A DNA stretch of 64,000 nt, taken from contig CBDBPN010000004.1 of NCBI GenBank assembly GCA_965208745.1, positions 4,340,001 to 4,404,000 on the forward strand, in the 5' to 3' direction. The notes beneath the pieces are model-generated. The model searched no databases. It had not been told where the DNA came from and worked only from the letters and a program-made list of their open reading frames with translations. The position numbers were made by a program, and so were the translations under genes. This document shows positions 34,649 through 43,993 of the stretch, in pieces. The stretch comes from VXNE01 sp965208745. Its GTDB lineage: Bacteria; Pseudomonadota; Gammaproteobacteria; Pseudomonadales; Azotimanducaceae. The first letter of the stretch is position 1, and each line of letters begins with the position of its first letter.

Positions 34649-36478
34649 ATGCGTGCCGCCTGGCTCCTGAGCGTCGCCCTGCTCACGGCGAGCGCGTCCT
34701 CGGAGCCGCGGTTCAGCCACGGCGTCCCGAGCTTTGGCACGCTGAAATACCCGGAGGGGTTCTCGCACTTCGAATACGTCAACCCGGACGCGCCGAAGGG
34801 AGGCACGCTGGTGCTGCCCACGGCGCAGAAGTTCGACAGCTTCACGCCGAACATCGAGAAGGGCATCCGTCCGCCGGGAGCGCACGTGATCGAGCTGGCG
34901 ATGCTCTACGACCCGCTGTTCTGGCCCTCGGACGACGAGCCCGGCAGCTTCTACGGCAACCTCGTCGAGAGCGTCGCGCTCGCGGACGACTACTCGTGGG
35001 CGATCTTCCGGCTGCGGCCGGAGGCGCGCTGGCACGACGGCGTCCCCGTCACGGCGCGCGACGTGCAGTTCACCTTCGACTGGATCGCCGAGCACGGGGC
35101 GGGCGGCGTGCGGCACGCGTTCCAGTTCATCGACGGCAGCGAGATCCTCGGCGAGCGCGAGATCCGCTTCCGGTTCAAGGACCTCTCCGGCCTGAGCGCC
35201 AACAACGTGATCGTGATGGCGAAGTGGCCGATCGTGCCGGAGCACTACTGGCGGGACCGGGACAGGACGAAGACGACCCTCACGCCTCCCCTCGGCAGCG
35301 GTCCGTACCGTGTGGCCGAGTTCCGGCCGGGGCGGTACATCCGCTACGAGCGGGTGCCCGACTACTGGGGACGGCACCTCGGTATCCATCGGGGGCGGCA
35401 CAACTTCGACTCCATCCACTACGACGTCTACCGCGACGCCACCATCGCCCGGGAAGCGCTCCGCAAGGGCCTGGTCGACTTCCGCATCGAGACCGATCCC
35501 CGGTACTGGGCCAACGGCTACGACATCCCGGCCAGGGCAAAGGGTTGGCTCGTCCTCCGGCGGCACACGCGCATGTCCTACGTGGGCCTGGCGCGCGCCC
35601 TGGCCTTCAACACGCGCCAGGAGAAGCTTGAGGATCATCGCGTGCGGCGCGCGCTCAGCATGGCGTTCGACTACGAGTGGGCCAACCGCGCCCTGAACCA
35701 CGGCCTGTACGAGCGGCCGATGAGCTATTTCCCTGGCTCCTACCTTGCCGCCAGCGGCCTGCCCACGGAGGCGGAGCGGCGCCTGCTCGAGCCCTTCCGC
35801 GCGTCGTTGCCGGGGCGCTTGTTCACGGACGCCTTCGACCTGCCGCGGTCGACCGGCTTCGGCTCCAATCGGAAGGCCCTGCTGGCGGCGCTCGAGGTCT
35901 TCGCCGAGGCCGGGTGGCAACTTCGCGACGGTGTGCTCGGCGATGCCCGAGGACAGCCGTTCACGCTGCGTTTCGTGATCCGCACCCCGGAAGAACGCCG
36001 CACGTTGCTGCCCTACGTGCGGCACCTGGAGCGCCTCGGCATCGCGTGGACGATCCGTCTCGTGGAGACCTCCCAGTACGTGAACATCCTGATCAAGGGG
36101 AACTTCGACGTGGTGTTCGGCCGTTTCGGGGCCGCCATCACCCCGGAGTTCGGACTGCGGGGCTGGATCCACTCGGCGTCGGCGTCGGCGGCGCTGACGA
36201 ACTCGGCGGGCGTCGCCCATCCCGCCGTCGACAAGATGGTGGAGAAGGTGCTCGGCGCCCGAACGATGGAGGACCTCACGACCGCGGCCCACGCCCTCGA
36301 CCGGGTCCTCCTCTGGAACCACTACCACATCCCGCTGGTCGCCGTGGCGGGGCCGCGGGTGGTGTACTGGGACAAGTTCGGCCGGCCGGACGACCCGCCG
36401 TTCCGCACCGGCTTCCCCGACGCATGGTGGTGGGACGAGGCGAAGGCGCAGCGGATCGCGGCGGGTCTCGCCCCGTAG
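34649..36478 (+). CDS. Peptide/oligopeptide ABC transporter substrate-binding protein
   Basis: 609-residue SBP_bac_5 family protein similar to YejA. The start at 34649 gives a short signal peptide (MRAAWLLSVALLTASASSEP); an ATG at 34616 adds 11 residues. LPTAQKFDSFTP, GLAEDYSW-like (ALADDYSWAIFRLRPEARWH), DGVPVTARDVQFTFDWI and PLGSGPYRVAEF are typical. There are no adjacent permease or ATPase genes, so it must work with components elsewhere. Periplasmic by signal; ligand unknown. Confidence 0.9.
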   Translation: MRAAWLLSVALLTASASSEPRFSHGVPSFGTLKYPEGFSHFEYVNPDAPKGGTLVLPTAQKFDSFTPNIEKGIRPPGAHVIELAMLYDPLFWPSDDEPGSFYGNLVESVALADDYSWAIFRLRPEARWHDGVPVTARDVQFTFDWIAEHGAGGVRHAFQFIDGSEILGEREIRFRFKDLSGLSANNVIVMAKWPIVPEHYWRDRDRTKTTLTPPLGSGPYRVAEFRPGRYIRYERVPDYWGRHLGIHRGRHNFDSIHYDVYRDATIAREALRKGLVDFRIETDPRYWANGYDIPARAKGWLVLRRHTRMSYVGLARALAFNTRQEKLEDHRVRRALSMAFDYEWANRALNHGLYERPMSYFPGSYLAASGLPTEAERRLLEPFRASLPGRLFTDAFDLPRSTGFGSNRKALLAALEVFAEAGWQLRDGVLGDARGQPFTLRFVIRTPEERRTLLPYVRHLERLGIAWTIRLVETSQYVNILIKGNFDVVFGRFGAAITPEFGLRGWIHSASASAALTNSAGVAHPAVDKMVEKVLGARTMEDLTTAAHALDRVLLWNHYHIPLVAVAGPRVVYWDKFGRPDDPPFRTGFPDAWWWDEAKAQRIAAGLAP

Positions 36479-36487
36479 GGGAGCAGC

Positions 36488-37402
36488 TCAGCGCCCCGCT
36501 GCCAACGCCTCGACCGCCGCCCAGGGGATCGTTCCGAAGTCCTCTCCCGTCGCAATGAAGTGGAGACAGACCTGGGTCGCGCCGGCATCGAAATGACGCT
36601 GGACGAACCGCTCGACGCTGGCCTGGCTGCCCCATGCGACTGTCGCGTCGATGAGTCGATCGGACCCTCCGTCCGCGAAGTCCGCGTCAGCGAAGCCGAA
36701 ACGCCTCCATGCCTTCCGGTAGTTCTCCAGGCCGATGTTGGGCGCGCCCATCGCCCGCGCGGCAGCACGCGCCCGCGATGGATCTTCATCGAGTACTACC
36801 TTCACCTCGGGACAGAGCCAGGCGTCGGGGCCAAGGATCCGTCGGGCTTCGTGCGTGTGCTCAGGGGGCATGAAATAGGGATGCGCGCCGTCGGCGCGTT
36901 CCCCCGACAGGGCCAGCATCCTGGGCCCGAGCGCGGCAAGCACCCGAGGCGGCCTGTCGGGGGTCTCGCCGTCCGTGAGGTGCGGGACTTCGCCGCCCAA
37001 CACCGCCGCGGGATTCAGCGCCTGGTCCATCGCATCGAGGTAGGCGCGCATCGTTGTGAGCGGCGGGCCGTACTCGAGACCGTGCAACTCGTGGACGACG
37101 ACCGGATGCGAAACCCCCAGCCCCAGCAGAAACCGGCCGCCGGAAAGCTCGCCGAGCGTTCGCTGTCCCGCTGCCATCGCGCTGGGCAGTCGATCGAAGG
37201 TTGCCTGGATGCCCGTCGCGACGATCAGCTCTTGCGTGTTGGCCAGGAGATGTGACGCGGTCACAAGCAGGTCGCGCCGAAGACTCATCGACATCCAGAG
37301 CGTTCCGTAGCCCAGGGACTCGACCCGCTGTGCGACCTGCACGGCCTCTGCGAGCGAAGCGCTTTCGAAGGATGTCCAGAACCCGAATCTCGAAAGCTCC
37401 AT
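36488..37402 (-). CDS. LLM-class flavin oxidoreductase, F420-type
   Basis: 304-residue TIM-barrel luciferase-like enzyme. ESLGYGTLWMS, ELSGGRFLLGLGVSH and VLAALGPRMLALSGERADGA fit the F420-dependent branch of the family. It is convergent with the peptide-binding gene, with 9 bases between stops, and downstream of the FAD oxidoreductase gene. Whether the host makes F420 is not shown here, so an FMN cofactor remains possible. Confidence 0.85.
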   Translation of the reverse strand: MELSRFGFWTSFESASLAEAVQVAQRVESLGYGTLWMSMSLRRDLLVTASHLLANTQELIVATGIQATFDRLPSAMAAGQRTLGELSGGRFLLGLGVSHPVVVHELHGLEYGPPLTTMRAYLDAMDQALNPAAVLGGEVPHLTDGETPDRPPRVLAALGPRMLALSGERADGAHPYFMPPEHTHEARRILGPDAWLCPEVKVVLDEDPSRARAAARAMGAPNIGLENYRKAWRRFGFADADFADGGSDRLIDATVAWGSQASVERFVQRHFDAGATQVCLHFIATGEDFGTIPWAAVEALAAGR

Positions 37403-37432
37403 GTGTCCCGTCCCTCCCTTTCCTCTCCCGAC

Positions 37433-38671
37433 TCACACGGCGTCCGCGGACTTGCCGCAGTACTCCAGGAAGGCCCGCGTCGACTCGTCCAGCTTGTCCG
37501 GGCCGAGCACCAGGCCCTTCACCAGCCGACCGGCGTTGGTGCCAAGGCCGATCCCGTTGCCGTTGCCCACGATGGCCATGACCACGTTCTCGTGCTCCGG
37601 AACGTCCGCGACGATCGGCAGCCCCTGGACGGTCGCACAGATGGGTCCGCCCCAGCCGGCCTCGATCCGCGCGTTGCCGAGAGACGGGTAACGCCGCGAC
37701 ATTTCCGCGTGAATATGACGGAACATGGCGTCGTTGCGGTCCGGAGCCATGCGGTCGGGGGCGAGCGCGGGTGTCGTCCCGCCACCGCCGAAGAAGAGCC
37801 GACCATCTCCCCGCAGGCGCTGGTAGAAGTGCTCCTCGTCGCGGCTGGCGGCCATGTCGTAGATGAGGAGATCGTCGGCGGGTGGGGGCCCGACGGTCCT
37901 GGCCGTGTCTTCGTCCAAGGGCTCGGTGACGATCGTGTACGTGTGCATCGGTGTCGTGTAATGCCGCAGGAACGGGAACTGGCCGGAGTAGGCGTTGAGG
38001 GCCAGCACCGCCTTCGGTGCGCGGAGCGTGCCTCCTGGCGTCGTCACCGTGACCCGTGGGCCACCCTCGACCGACGTCACCGGCGTTCCCTCGTACAGGC
38101 GCACGCCCTTGCGCAGCACCGCGTCGCGGAGCCCCCGGATCATCCGGTAGGGATGCGCCCGGGCCTGGTCCTCGAGCACCACGGCGCCCCAGGTCCGGAA
38201 CGTGACGAGATCGAAGTCCTCGGCTTCGACCGAGCGTGCCGGGACGCCGAGCCCGGCGTAGTACGCGCCCACGCGCCGTACCACTCCCGCTTCCGCCTTA
38301 GTGGCCGCCGGCAGCCAGAACGGGCACCGCGCGAAGTCGCAGTCGATGTCCTCCGCGGCCAACAGCTCCTCGATCCAGTCGAGGCAGCCGTGCGCCCACG
38401 CGGCGAGTACGTGCGGTTCGTTGCTGCCGTAGTTCCACATGTGTGGCGTGATGTGGCCCATGTGACGTCCGCTGGAGGCGAAGCCCACGTGGTCGCGCTC
38501 GACGACGGCGACGTCGAGTCCTGCCTCGCGCAGCACGTATGCGCAGGAGAGTCCGACGACCCCCGCGCCGACGATGACGACGTCGGCGCTCGCGTCGCCG
38601 GCCAAGGCGTCGGTCCGCGTGGGGCGCGGCTCGTCGGCGAAGAAGTTCGTAGTGAACGGGATGGTCTGCAT
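37433..38671 (-). CDS. FAD-dependent oxidoreductase, DAO family
   Basis: 412 residues. The Rossmann motif is VVIVGAGVVGLSCAYVLREAG at about residue 30, followed by SSGRHMGHITPH, which is like gamma-glutamylputrescine oxidase and related amine oxidases. GYYRRL-like region and the late FAD stretch (GNGNGIGLGTNAGRLV) are intact. It probably oxidises a secondary amine or amino acid. It lies 30 bases upstream of the LLM gene on the same strand. Confidence 0.88.
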   Translation of the reverse strand: MQTIPFTTNFFADEPRPTRTDALAGDASADVVIVGAGVVGLSCAYVLREAGLDVAVVERDHVGFASSGRHMGHITPHMWNYGSNEPHVLAAWAHGCLDWIEELLAAEDIDCDFARCPFWLPAATKAEAGVVRRVGAYYAGLGVPARSVEAEDFDLVTFRTWGAVVLEDQARAHPYRMIRGLRDAVLRKGVRLYEGTPVTSVEGGPRVTVTTPGGTLRAPKAVLALNAYSGQFPFLRHYTTPMHTYTIVTEPLDEDTARTVGPPPADDLLIYDMAASRDEEHFYQRLRGDGRLFFGGGGTTPALAPDRMAPDRNDAMFRHIHAEMSRRYPSLGNARIEAGWGGPICATVQGLPIVADVPEHENVVMAIVGNGNGIGLGTNAGRLVKGLVLGPDKLDESTRAFLEYCGKSADAV

Positions 38672-38690
38672 GGTCTGTTCCTTCAGGCGA

Positions 38691-38957
38691 TCACTGCTCC
38701 TGCAGCCAGTCGCGCATCGGCTTCTTGATCTGCGTCCGGTAGGGCACGCCCGCCAGGCGTGCGCGTGCCTGGAAGGCCCCGAGCAGGGGCTCAGGGACGC
38801 GCATGCTGATGAGCCGCGACCGGGTGCGTGCCTGCCCCCGCAGTATCCGGAAGTCCTCCAGGAAGCGGACGATGTCCTGTGGGGCCAGATCGCGACAGCC
38901 CTCGAGGTAGTCCTCGGAGAACCGCTGCAGGGGCCGTTCGGCGGAAGACGGTTTCAT
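38691..38957 (-). CDS. BrnA/CopG-type antitoxin-like protein
   Basis: 88 residues. The C-terminal part SRLISMRVPEPLLGAFQARARLAGVPYRTQIKKPMRDWL is a ribbon-helix-helix domain; the N-terminal stretch may bind a toxin. The upstream gene, overlapping by 4 bases, is a broken fragment with a nucleotidyltransferase-like C-terminus. The antitoxin may therefore be an orphan. It lies 19 bases upstream of the FAD oxidoreductase gene. Confidence 0.7.
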   Translation of the reverse strand: MKPSSAERPLQRFSEDYLEGCRDLAPQDIVRFLEDFRILRGQARTRSRLISMRVPEPLLGAFQARARLAGVPYRTQIKKPMRDWLQEQ

Positions 38958-39163
38958 CGCAGAAGCTCCAGTGCCTGCGCGTCCTCGAGATCCTGCGGTC
39001 GGCCGCTGGCGCGCTTCATGTCGATCAGGTCATCGATGGCAGAACCCGCACGGGGCCGTCCGGCAGATCCACGGTAGTGTTTCGCTTGCCTGCAAGGTCG
39101 TAGACGATGACCAGGTCGACCTGCTCGGATCGGCCCTCCGGGTTGTAAGAGGGAAGCATATGC
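38954..39163 (-). pseudogene. Nucleotidyltransferase-like C-terminal fragment, frameshifted
   Basis: From ATG 39163 the frame reads MLPSYNPEGRSEQVDLVIVY and continues to PDGPVRVLPS. Near 39037 one A seems lost (CCATC for CCAATC) and the other frame continues DDLIDMKRASGRPQDLEDAQ, the typical C-terminus of small nucleotidyltransferase-type proteins that pair with antitoxins. The usual N-terminal catalytic GS...D region is absent, so the gene is truncated as well as shifted. Its stop overlaps the RHH gene start (ATGA). Confidence 0.55.
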
Positions 39164-39186
39164 GCGCATATACATCCCTGTCCGCC

Positions 39187-39969
39187 TCACTGCGAGCCAT
39201 ACACCCCATCGACGTAGTCGACGAGGACCCGGTCGAACGTCTCGGGCTGTTCGTAGAGCGGCCAGTGTCCGCAGTCGTCGATGATCGCGAGTTCGCAGGA
39301 GGGCATGCTGGCCTGGAAGAACGTGTGGTTGCGCACGGGCGTGATCGGGTCGTCCGCGCCGCACACCGCGAGACAGGGCGTGCGGATCGCCCATAGCCGG
39401 GACAGGAAGTCGAACGAGTCGTCCGCGATCCAGTCCCGGTAAACGAGTTCCGGCGAGACATCGCCGAGGTCCCGGTGGACCTGGTCGATGACGCTGTCGG
39501 GCGTGCGGGGCGAGAAGGTCCATTGGCGATCCCGCGGAGGTACTTCCATGCCGGTGGCCGCCAGGCGCGCGGCATCGAGCACCTCGGGCGCTACGCGCAA
39601 CCGCCCGCCCGTGTCGACGAGCACCATCGCCGCGAGCCTGGTCGGATGATAGACGGCGTAAGTGAGCGCGATCGCGCCGCCGAGCGAGTGCCCCGCGATG
39701 ACGAAGCGGTCCCAGCCGAGGAGTTCGGCAAGGCCTTCGAGGACGAACGCGTGGTCGGCCGTCCCCCGGAAGCCCGCTCCGCCGGACCTGCCGTGGCCGG
39801 CGAGGTCAATGCAGACGTGTTGGTAGTCCATCGGCAGGCTCTCGCAGTGCCTTGCCCAGACGCCGGCGTTGCAGCCGGTGCCATGGACGTAGAGCACGCG
39901 CTTCGCCGCGTCCCGCGGGCCCCCGTGGACGAAGTGGATGTCGAGTCCTTCGATTCGAAGCGTTGGCAT
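39187..39969 (-). CDS. Alpha/beta hydrolase
   Basis: 260 residues from ATG 39969, preceded by GGGAGGT. The motif LYVHGTGCNAGVWA is the oxyanion-hole region, VIAGHSLGGAIAL has the nucleophile Ser (about residue 94), and CGADDPITP with CGHWPLYEQP gives Asp and His. Typical of meta-cleavage or lactone-type hydrolases. It starts 16 bases after the enolase-superfamily gene on the same strand and is likely co-transcribed with it. Substrate unknown. Confidence 0.9.
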   Translation of the reverse strand: MPTLRIEGLDIHFVHGGPRDAAKRVLYVHGTGCNAGVWARHCESLPMDYQHVCIDLAGHGRSGGAGFRGTADHAFVLEGLAELLGWDRFVIAGHSLGGAIALTYAVYHPTRLAAMVLVDTGGRLRVAPEVLDAARLAATGMEVPPRDRQWTFSPRTPDSVIDQVHRDLGDVSPELVYRDWIADDSFDFLSRLWAIRTPCLAVCGADDPITPVRNHTFFQASMPSCELAIIDDCGHWPLYEQPETFDRVLVDYVDGVYGSQ

Positions 39970-39985
39970 GGCGGAAACCTCCCTG

Positions 39986-41164
39986 CTATGGCGACGAGTA
40001 CGCGTGCGCCCGTGCGACCGTCTCGTCAAGCTCCACGCCCAGTCCCGGTTCGGTCGGGGGAACGATGAATCCGCCCTCCCATTGGAGCGGGCGGGTGAGG
40101 ATCTCGGCGTGGAACCCGTCCAGCCGGCCGATGCTCTCCTGGATCAGGAAGTTGGGCGAGCAGGTGTCGAGCTGGATGTTGGCGGCCAGCTCGATCGGCC
40201 CGCAGTACAGGTGCGGCGCGATCTGGGCGTAGTGGGCCTCGGCCATCCCCGCGATCTTCTTCGCCTCGAGGATGCCTCCCACGCGCCCCAGGGCCGGCTG
40301 CAGGATCGCCGCGGCCTGCCGTTCGAGCAGCAGCCGGAACTCGTACTTGGTGGCCAGCCGTTCGCCGGTGGCGACCGGGATGGTGGTGTGGCGTGCCACG
40401 CGCGCCATCTCGTCGACGTTCTCCGGCGGTACCGGCTCCTCGAACCAGAGCGGATCGAACTGCTCGACGCGGCGCGCGAAGCGTACGGCGCCCGACGTGG
40501 TGGTCTGGCCGTGGGTCCCGATCAGGATGTCGCACCGGCCCCCCACGGCCTCGCGCACGCTGCGCACCACGGCCTCCGCGTTGTCGAGCCGGTCCAGGGG
40601 CGGTTCCCGCGGGTCCTCGTTGTCCATGACGTCGATCAGCGGGTCGAACTTGACGGCGGTGAACCCCTGTTCGACGCAGGCGGCCGCGGAGATGGCCGCC
40701 TGTTCCGGATCGGTGAACGGCGACCGGCGGGGCCGCGCGTCGGGGTCGGGATACAGGTAGGTGTAGGAGCGCAGCCGGTCGTGGTACCGGCCGCCCAGCA
40801 GGTTGTAGACCGGCTGGTCGACGGCCTTGCCGACGATGTCCCAGCACGCCATCTCCAGCGCGCTCAGCACGCCGAGTACGGCGTGGTCCGGATGCTGGTG
40901 GGCGACGAGGCGTTCGTACCCCTCGCCGTAGTACGCGCGCCGCCACAGCCGTTCGATCTGAAACGGGTCTTCCCCGACGGCATAGGTCGCGCCGAAGTCC
41001 TCGATCATGCGGGCGACGGTGAGGGGATGAAACGGTACCTGGTAGACCTCGCCATAGCCGCGGATGCCGTTGTCGGTGGTCAGCTTCACGAATATCCACA
41101 CCCGGCCGCCCCGGTGCGGCGGCGGGGTGGCGACGACGAACGTCTCCAGGTCGGCAATCTTCAC
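39986..41164 (-). CDS. Mandelate racemase/muconate lactonizing enzyme family protein
   Basis: 392-residue enolase-superfamily enzyme. A GTG start at 41164 gives MKIADLETFVV; the frame runs on upstream without support. The N-terminal capping domain is followed by a barrel with GFTAVKFDPL, DILIGTHGQTT, LWFEEPVPPENV (metal Glu), IPVATGERL (metal Glu) and APHLYCGPIE. The set resembles acid-sugar dehydratases (galactonate or gluconate type). It is divergent from the molybdenum hydroxylase genes, with a 97-base gap. Confidence 0.9.
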   Translation of the reverse strand: MKIADLETFVVATPPPHRGGRVWIFVKLTTDNGIRGYGEVYQVPFHPLTVARMIEDFGATYAVGEDPFQIERLWRRAYYGEGYERLVAHQHPDHAVLGVLSALEMACWDIVGKAVDQPVYNLLGGRYHDRLRSYTYLYPDPDARPRRSPFTDPEQAAISAAACVEQGFTAVKFDPLIDVMDNEDPREPPLDRLDNAEAVVRSVREAVGGRCDILIGTHGQTTTSGAVRFARRVEQFDPLWFEEPVPPENVDEMARVARHTTIPVATGERLATKYEFRLLLERQAAAILQPALGRVGGILEAKKIAGMAEAHYAQIAPHLYCGPIELAANIQLDTCSPNFLIQESIGRLDGFHAEILTRPLQWEGGFIVPPTEPGLGVELDETVARAHAYSSP

Positions 41165-41261
41165 GGCGAGCCTCTCATGACGGTGTTTTTCGCTGCGCGA
41201 CGATAACGGATGCCACGCCCGCACGGCTACAATCGGCCCATTCGGCAGAGGAGGCTACGCC

Positions 41262-41738
41262 ATGCGGCTCAACGTGAATGGCAAGGAGCATGAACTCGCG
41301 GGCGTCGACCCGAGCGCGCCGCTCCTGTGGGTCCTGCGCGACGGTCTGGGCCTCGTCGGGGCCAAGTTCGGCTGCGGCATCAGCCAGTGCGGCGCCTGTA
41401 CCGTGCTGGTGGACGGCGAGCCGGTGCGTTCCTGCTCGTATCCCGTGGCCGCGGCGGTCGAGGCCGAGGTGTCCACGGTGGAGGGTCTTGCGGGACCCGG
41501 CGGCGAGTTGAGCGCGGTCCAGCAGGCATGGGTCGACCTCGACGTCGCCCAGTGCGGCTACTGCCAGGCGGGACAGATCATGGCGGCCGAGGCGTTGCTG
41601 CGGTCGAACCCGTCGCCCACCGACGCCGACATCGACCGGGCCATGGCCCCGAACCTCTGCCGCTGCGGTACGTACCTGCGCATCCGGAAGGCGATCAAGG
41701 TGGCTGCTGCCCAACGCGCGGAAGGAGGGCAGTCATGA
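41262..41738 (+). CDS. Molybdenum hydroxylase small subunit, two [2Fe-2S] clusters
   Basis: 158 residues of the isoquinoline/aldehyde oxidoreductase IorA type. Eight cluster cysteines are visible: FGCGISQCGACTVL and SCSY for the plant-type cluster, QCGYCQAGQ and LCRCGTYLRI for the second. It transfers electrons from the molybdenum subunit encoded by the next gene, whose start overlaps its stop. A strong GAGGAGG site lies 6 bases upstream, and a TACAAT -10-like box at 41228-41233. Confidence 0.95.
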   Translation: MRLNVNGKEHELAGVDPSAPLLWVLRDGLGLVGAKFGCGISQCGACTVLVDGEPVRSCSYPVAAAVEAEVSTVEGLAGPGGELSAVQQAWVDLDVAQCGYCQAGQIMAAEALLRSNPSPTDADIDRAMAPNLCRCGTYLRIRKAIKVAAAQRAEGGQS

Positions 41739-43975
41739 AGCGCTCATTCGACACGGCAGTGGATCTTCCCGTGGAAGTCGAAGAAGCGGTGAACGGGCTC
41801 GAGCCGATCCGCATCGCGAAGATCGGCAGGCGCGAGTTCCTCAAGCTCACGGGCATGGCGGGCGGTGGGCTGATGCTCTCGTTCACCGGCCTCAGGGCCG
41901 CGGCGACGAGCGGTGCGCTGCAGCCGAACGGGTTCCTGCGCATCGACTCCGAAGGCATCACGCTCTACGCCAAGAACCCGGAGATCGGCCAGGGCGTGAA
42001 GACATCCCTGCCGATGATCGTGGCCGAAGAACTGGATGCGGCCTGGGAAGACGTCGCCGTCGCGCAATCGCCGATCGACGAAGCGACCTACGGCCCGCAG
42101 GTTGCGGGCGGCTCGAACTCGATTCGCGTGAACTGGGACCTGCTGCGTACGGCGGGAGCCACGGCCCGCGCCATGCTGGTAGGCGCCGCCGCGGTGCGTC
42201 TTGGCGTGCCGCCCGCGGAAGTTGCGACGCGCGACAGCCATGTCGTGCACCAACGGACCGGCACGCGACTCCACTACACGGAGCTCGCGGACGCCGCCGC
42301 CGCGATGCCGGTTCCGGACGCGGGCACGCTGCCGCTGAAGTCGCCCGACCAGTACCGTCTGCTCGGCCGGCGCATCACCGGCGTGGACAACGAAGCCCTG
42401 GTGCGCGGCGAGCCGTTGTTCGGCATCGACCAGTCGCTGCCGGGGATGAAGTACGCCGTCTACCAGAAGTGCCCCGCCCAGGGCGGACGCGCCAGCTCCT
42501 TCAACGAAAGCGAAATCAGACAGTTGCCTGGAATACTTGATGTGTTTTCCTTGGAAGGCAACGGCAACCCCCTGGAACTGATGCCCGGTGTCGCCATCGT
42601 CGCCGACTCGACGTGGGCGGCGCTCTCCGCGAAGCGGCAGCTCCGAGTGGACTGGGACGAAAGCGACGCCGCGCGGGACAGCTGGAGCGATGCCGTGGCC
42701 CAGGCCGGGCGACTCCGCCACGAGCCCGGCGCGACCCGGGTCGTGGAGGCCGGCGATGTCGACGCCGCGCTCGCCGCGGGCGCGCAGCGCCTCGAGTCCT
42801 TCTACACCTATCACTTCGCGAGTCACGCCCAGCTCGAACCCCAGAACTGCGTGGCCCGGTTCACGAACGGGGCCGTCGAACTCTGGGCGCCGACCCAGAC
42901 CCCGCACCGCGGCATCGGCAACGTCGCGAATACCCTGGGCATCCCGCCCGAGCGCGTGACGGTCCACCAGACCCGCTGCGGTGGAGGCTTCGGACGCCGG
43001 CTGTACAACGACTTCATGTGCGAGGCGGCCGCCATCGCGACGCGGGTCGACGGTCCGGTCAAGCTGCAGTGGACGCGCGAAGACGACATGTCGCACGACC
43101 TGTTCCGGGCGGGCGGGTTTCACCAGCTCGAAGCATCGCTGGACGGGGAGGGGAGGATTTCCGGCCTGCGTGACCACTTTATCACGTTCGCCGACCGGGG
43201 CCGTCCCGTCAGCGGGGGGAGCTTCCGGCCCGGCGTCTTCCCGGCCGGCCTCATTGACAACCTGCGCCTCGAGGAGACGGCGCTCGAATGGCGCACCCGG
43301 TGCGGGGCGTGGCGGGCGCCGTTCTCCAATGTCTTCGGCTTCGTCATCGAGAGCTTCGTCCACGAGCTGGCGACCGCCGCCGGACGCGATCACCTGGAGG
43401 TGATGCTGGAAATCTTCGGGGAACCGCGCTGGCTGGACCCCGGCAATCCCCGGGCGCTGCACACGGGCCGTGCGGCCGGCGTCGTCCGCCTCGCGGCGGA
43501 GCGGGCCGGCTGGGGGCGGGCCATGCCCGCGGGCCGGGGCCTCGGTCTCGCGTTCTACTTCAGCCACGCCGGCCATGTCGCGGAGGTGGCCGAGGTCAGC
43601 GTGGACGCGGAGAAGAAGATCAAGGTCCACCGCGTCACGGTCGCGGCGGACGTGGGGCCCATCATCAACCTCTCAGGGGCGGAGAACCAGCTCGAGGGGT
43701 CCGTCATCGACGGTCTGTCCACGATGGCCGGCCTGGCGGTGACGTTCGAGAACGGCCGTGTGGAGCAGTCCAATTTCGACGCGTATCCCATGCTGCGCAT
43801 GCCGGAAACGCCGGAGGTCGACGTCCACTTCGTCGCGAGCGACTTCCCGCCGAGCGGCCTGGGTGAACCGGCCCTGCCGCCGCTGGCCCCCGCCGTGTGC
43901 AACGCGGTCTTCGCGGCGACCGGGCATCGCATCCGGACGCTGCCGATCAGCGAAGAGGGATTCTCGATCGTCTGA
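41735..43975 (+). CDS. Molybdopterin-dependent aldehyde/isoquinoline oxidoreductase large subunit
   Basis: 746 residues. The ATG overlaps the previous stop. A Tat signal (GRREFLKLTGMAGGG, Arg32-Arg33) predicts export with cofactor already in place. The molybdenum domains follow: NPEIGQGVKTSLPMIVAEEL, SHAQLEPQNCVARF, TRCGGGFGRRLYNDF and GLGEPALPPLAPAVCNAV with the late catalytic Glu. It is a hydroxylase of N-heterocycles or aldehydes; the substrate is not evident. The small subunit has no signal of its own and would be co-exported. Confidence 0.95.
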   Translation: MKRSFDTAVDLPVEVEEAVNGLEPIRIAKIGRREFLKLTGMAGGGLMLSFTGLRAAATSGALQPNGFLRIDSEGITLYAKNPEIGQGVKTSLPMIVAEELDAAWEDVAVAQSPIDEATYGPQVAGGSNSIRVNWDLLRTAGATARAMLVGAAAVRLGVPPAEVATRDSHVVHQRTGTRLHYTELADAAAAMPVPDAGTLPLKSPDQYRLLGRRITGVDNEALVRGEPLFGIDQSLPGMKYAVYQKCPAQGGRASSFNESEIRQLPGILDVFSLEGNGNPLELMPGVAIVADSTWAALSAKRQLRVDWDESDAARDSWSDAVAQAGRLRHEPGATRVVEAGDVDAALAAGAQRLESFYTYHFASHAQLEPQNCVARFTNGAVELWAPTQTPHRGIGNVANTLGIPPERVTVHQTRCGGGFGRRLYNDFMCEAAAIATRVDGPVKLQWTREDDMSHDLFRAGGFHQLEASLDGEGRISGLRDHFITFADRGRPVSGGSFRPGVFPAGLIDNLRLEETALEWRTRCGAWRAPFSNVFGFVIESFVHELATAAGRDHLEVMLEIFGEPRWLDPGNPRALHTGRAAGVVRLAAERAGWGRAMPAGRGLGLAFYFSHAGHVAEVAEVSVDAEKKIKVHRVTVAADVGPIINLSGAENQLEGSVIDGLSTMAGLAVTFENGRVEQSNFDAYPMLRMPETPEVDVHFVASDFPPSGLGEPALPPLAPAVCNAVFAATGHRIRTLPISEEGFSIV

Positions 43976-43993
43976 AGACAGCGGGGAACGGTT

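Noticed and set aside
34196..36328. Minus-strand frame opposite the peptide-binding protein
   Set aside because: No signal, no motif, and it reads through the intergenic gap; it is an antisense artefact.
36471..36481. Hairpin at the convergent end of the peptide-binding and LLM genes
   Set aside because: CCCC-GTA-GGGG is only 4 base pairs and overlaps the stop codon.
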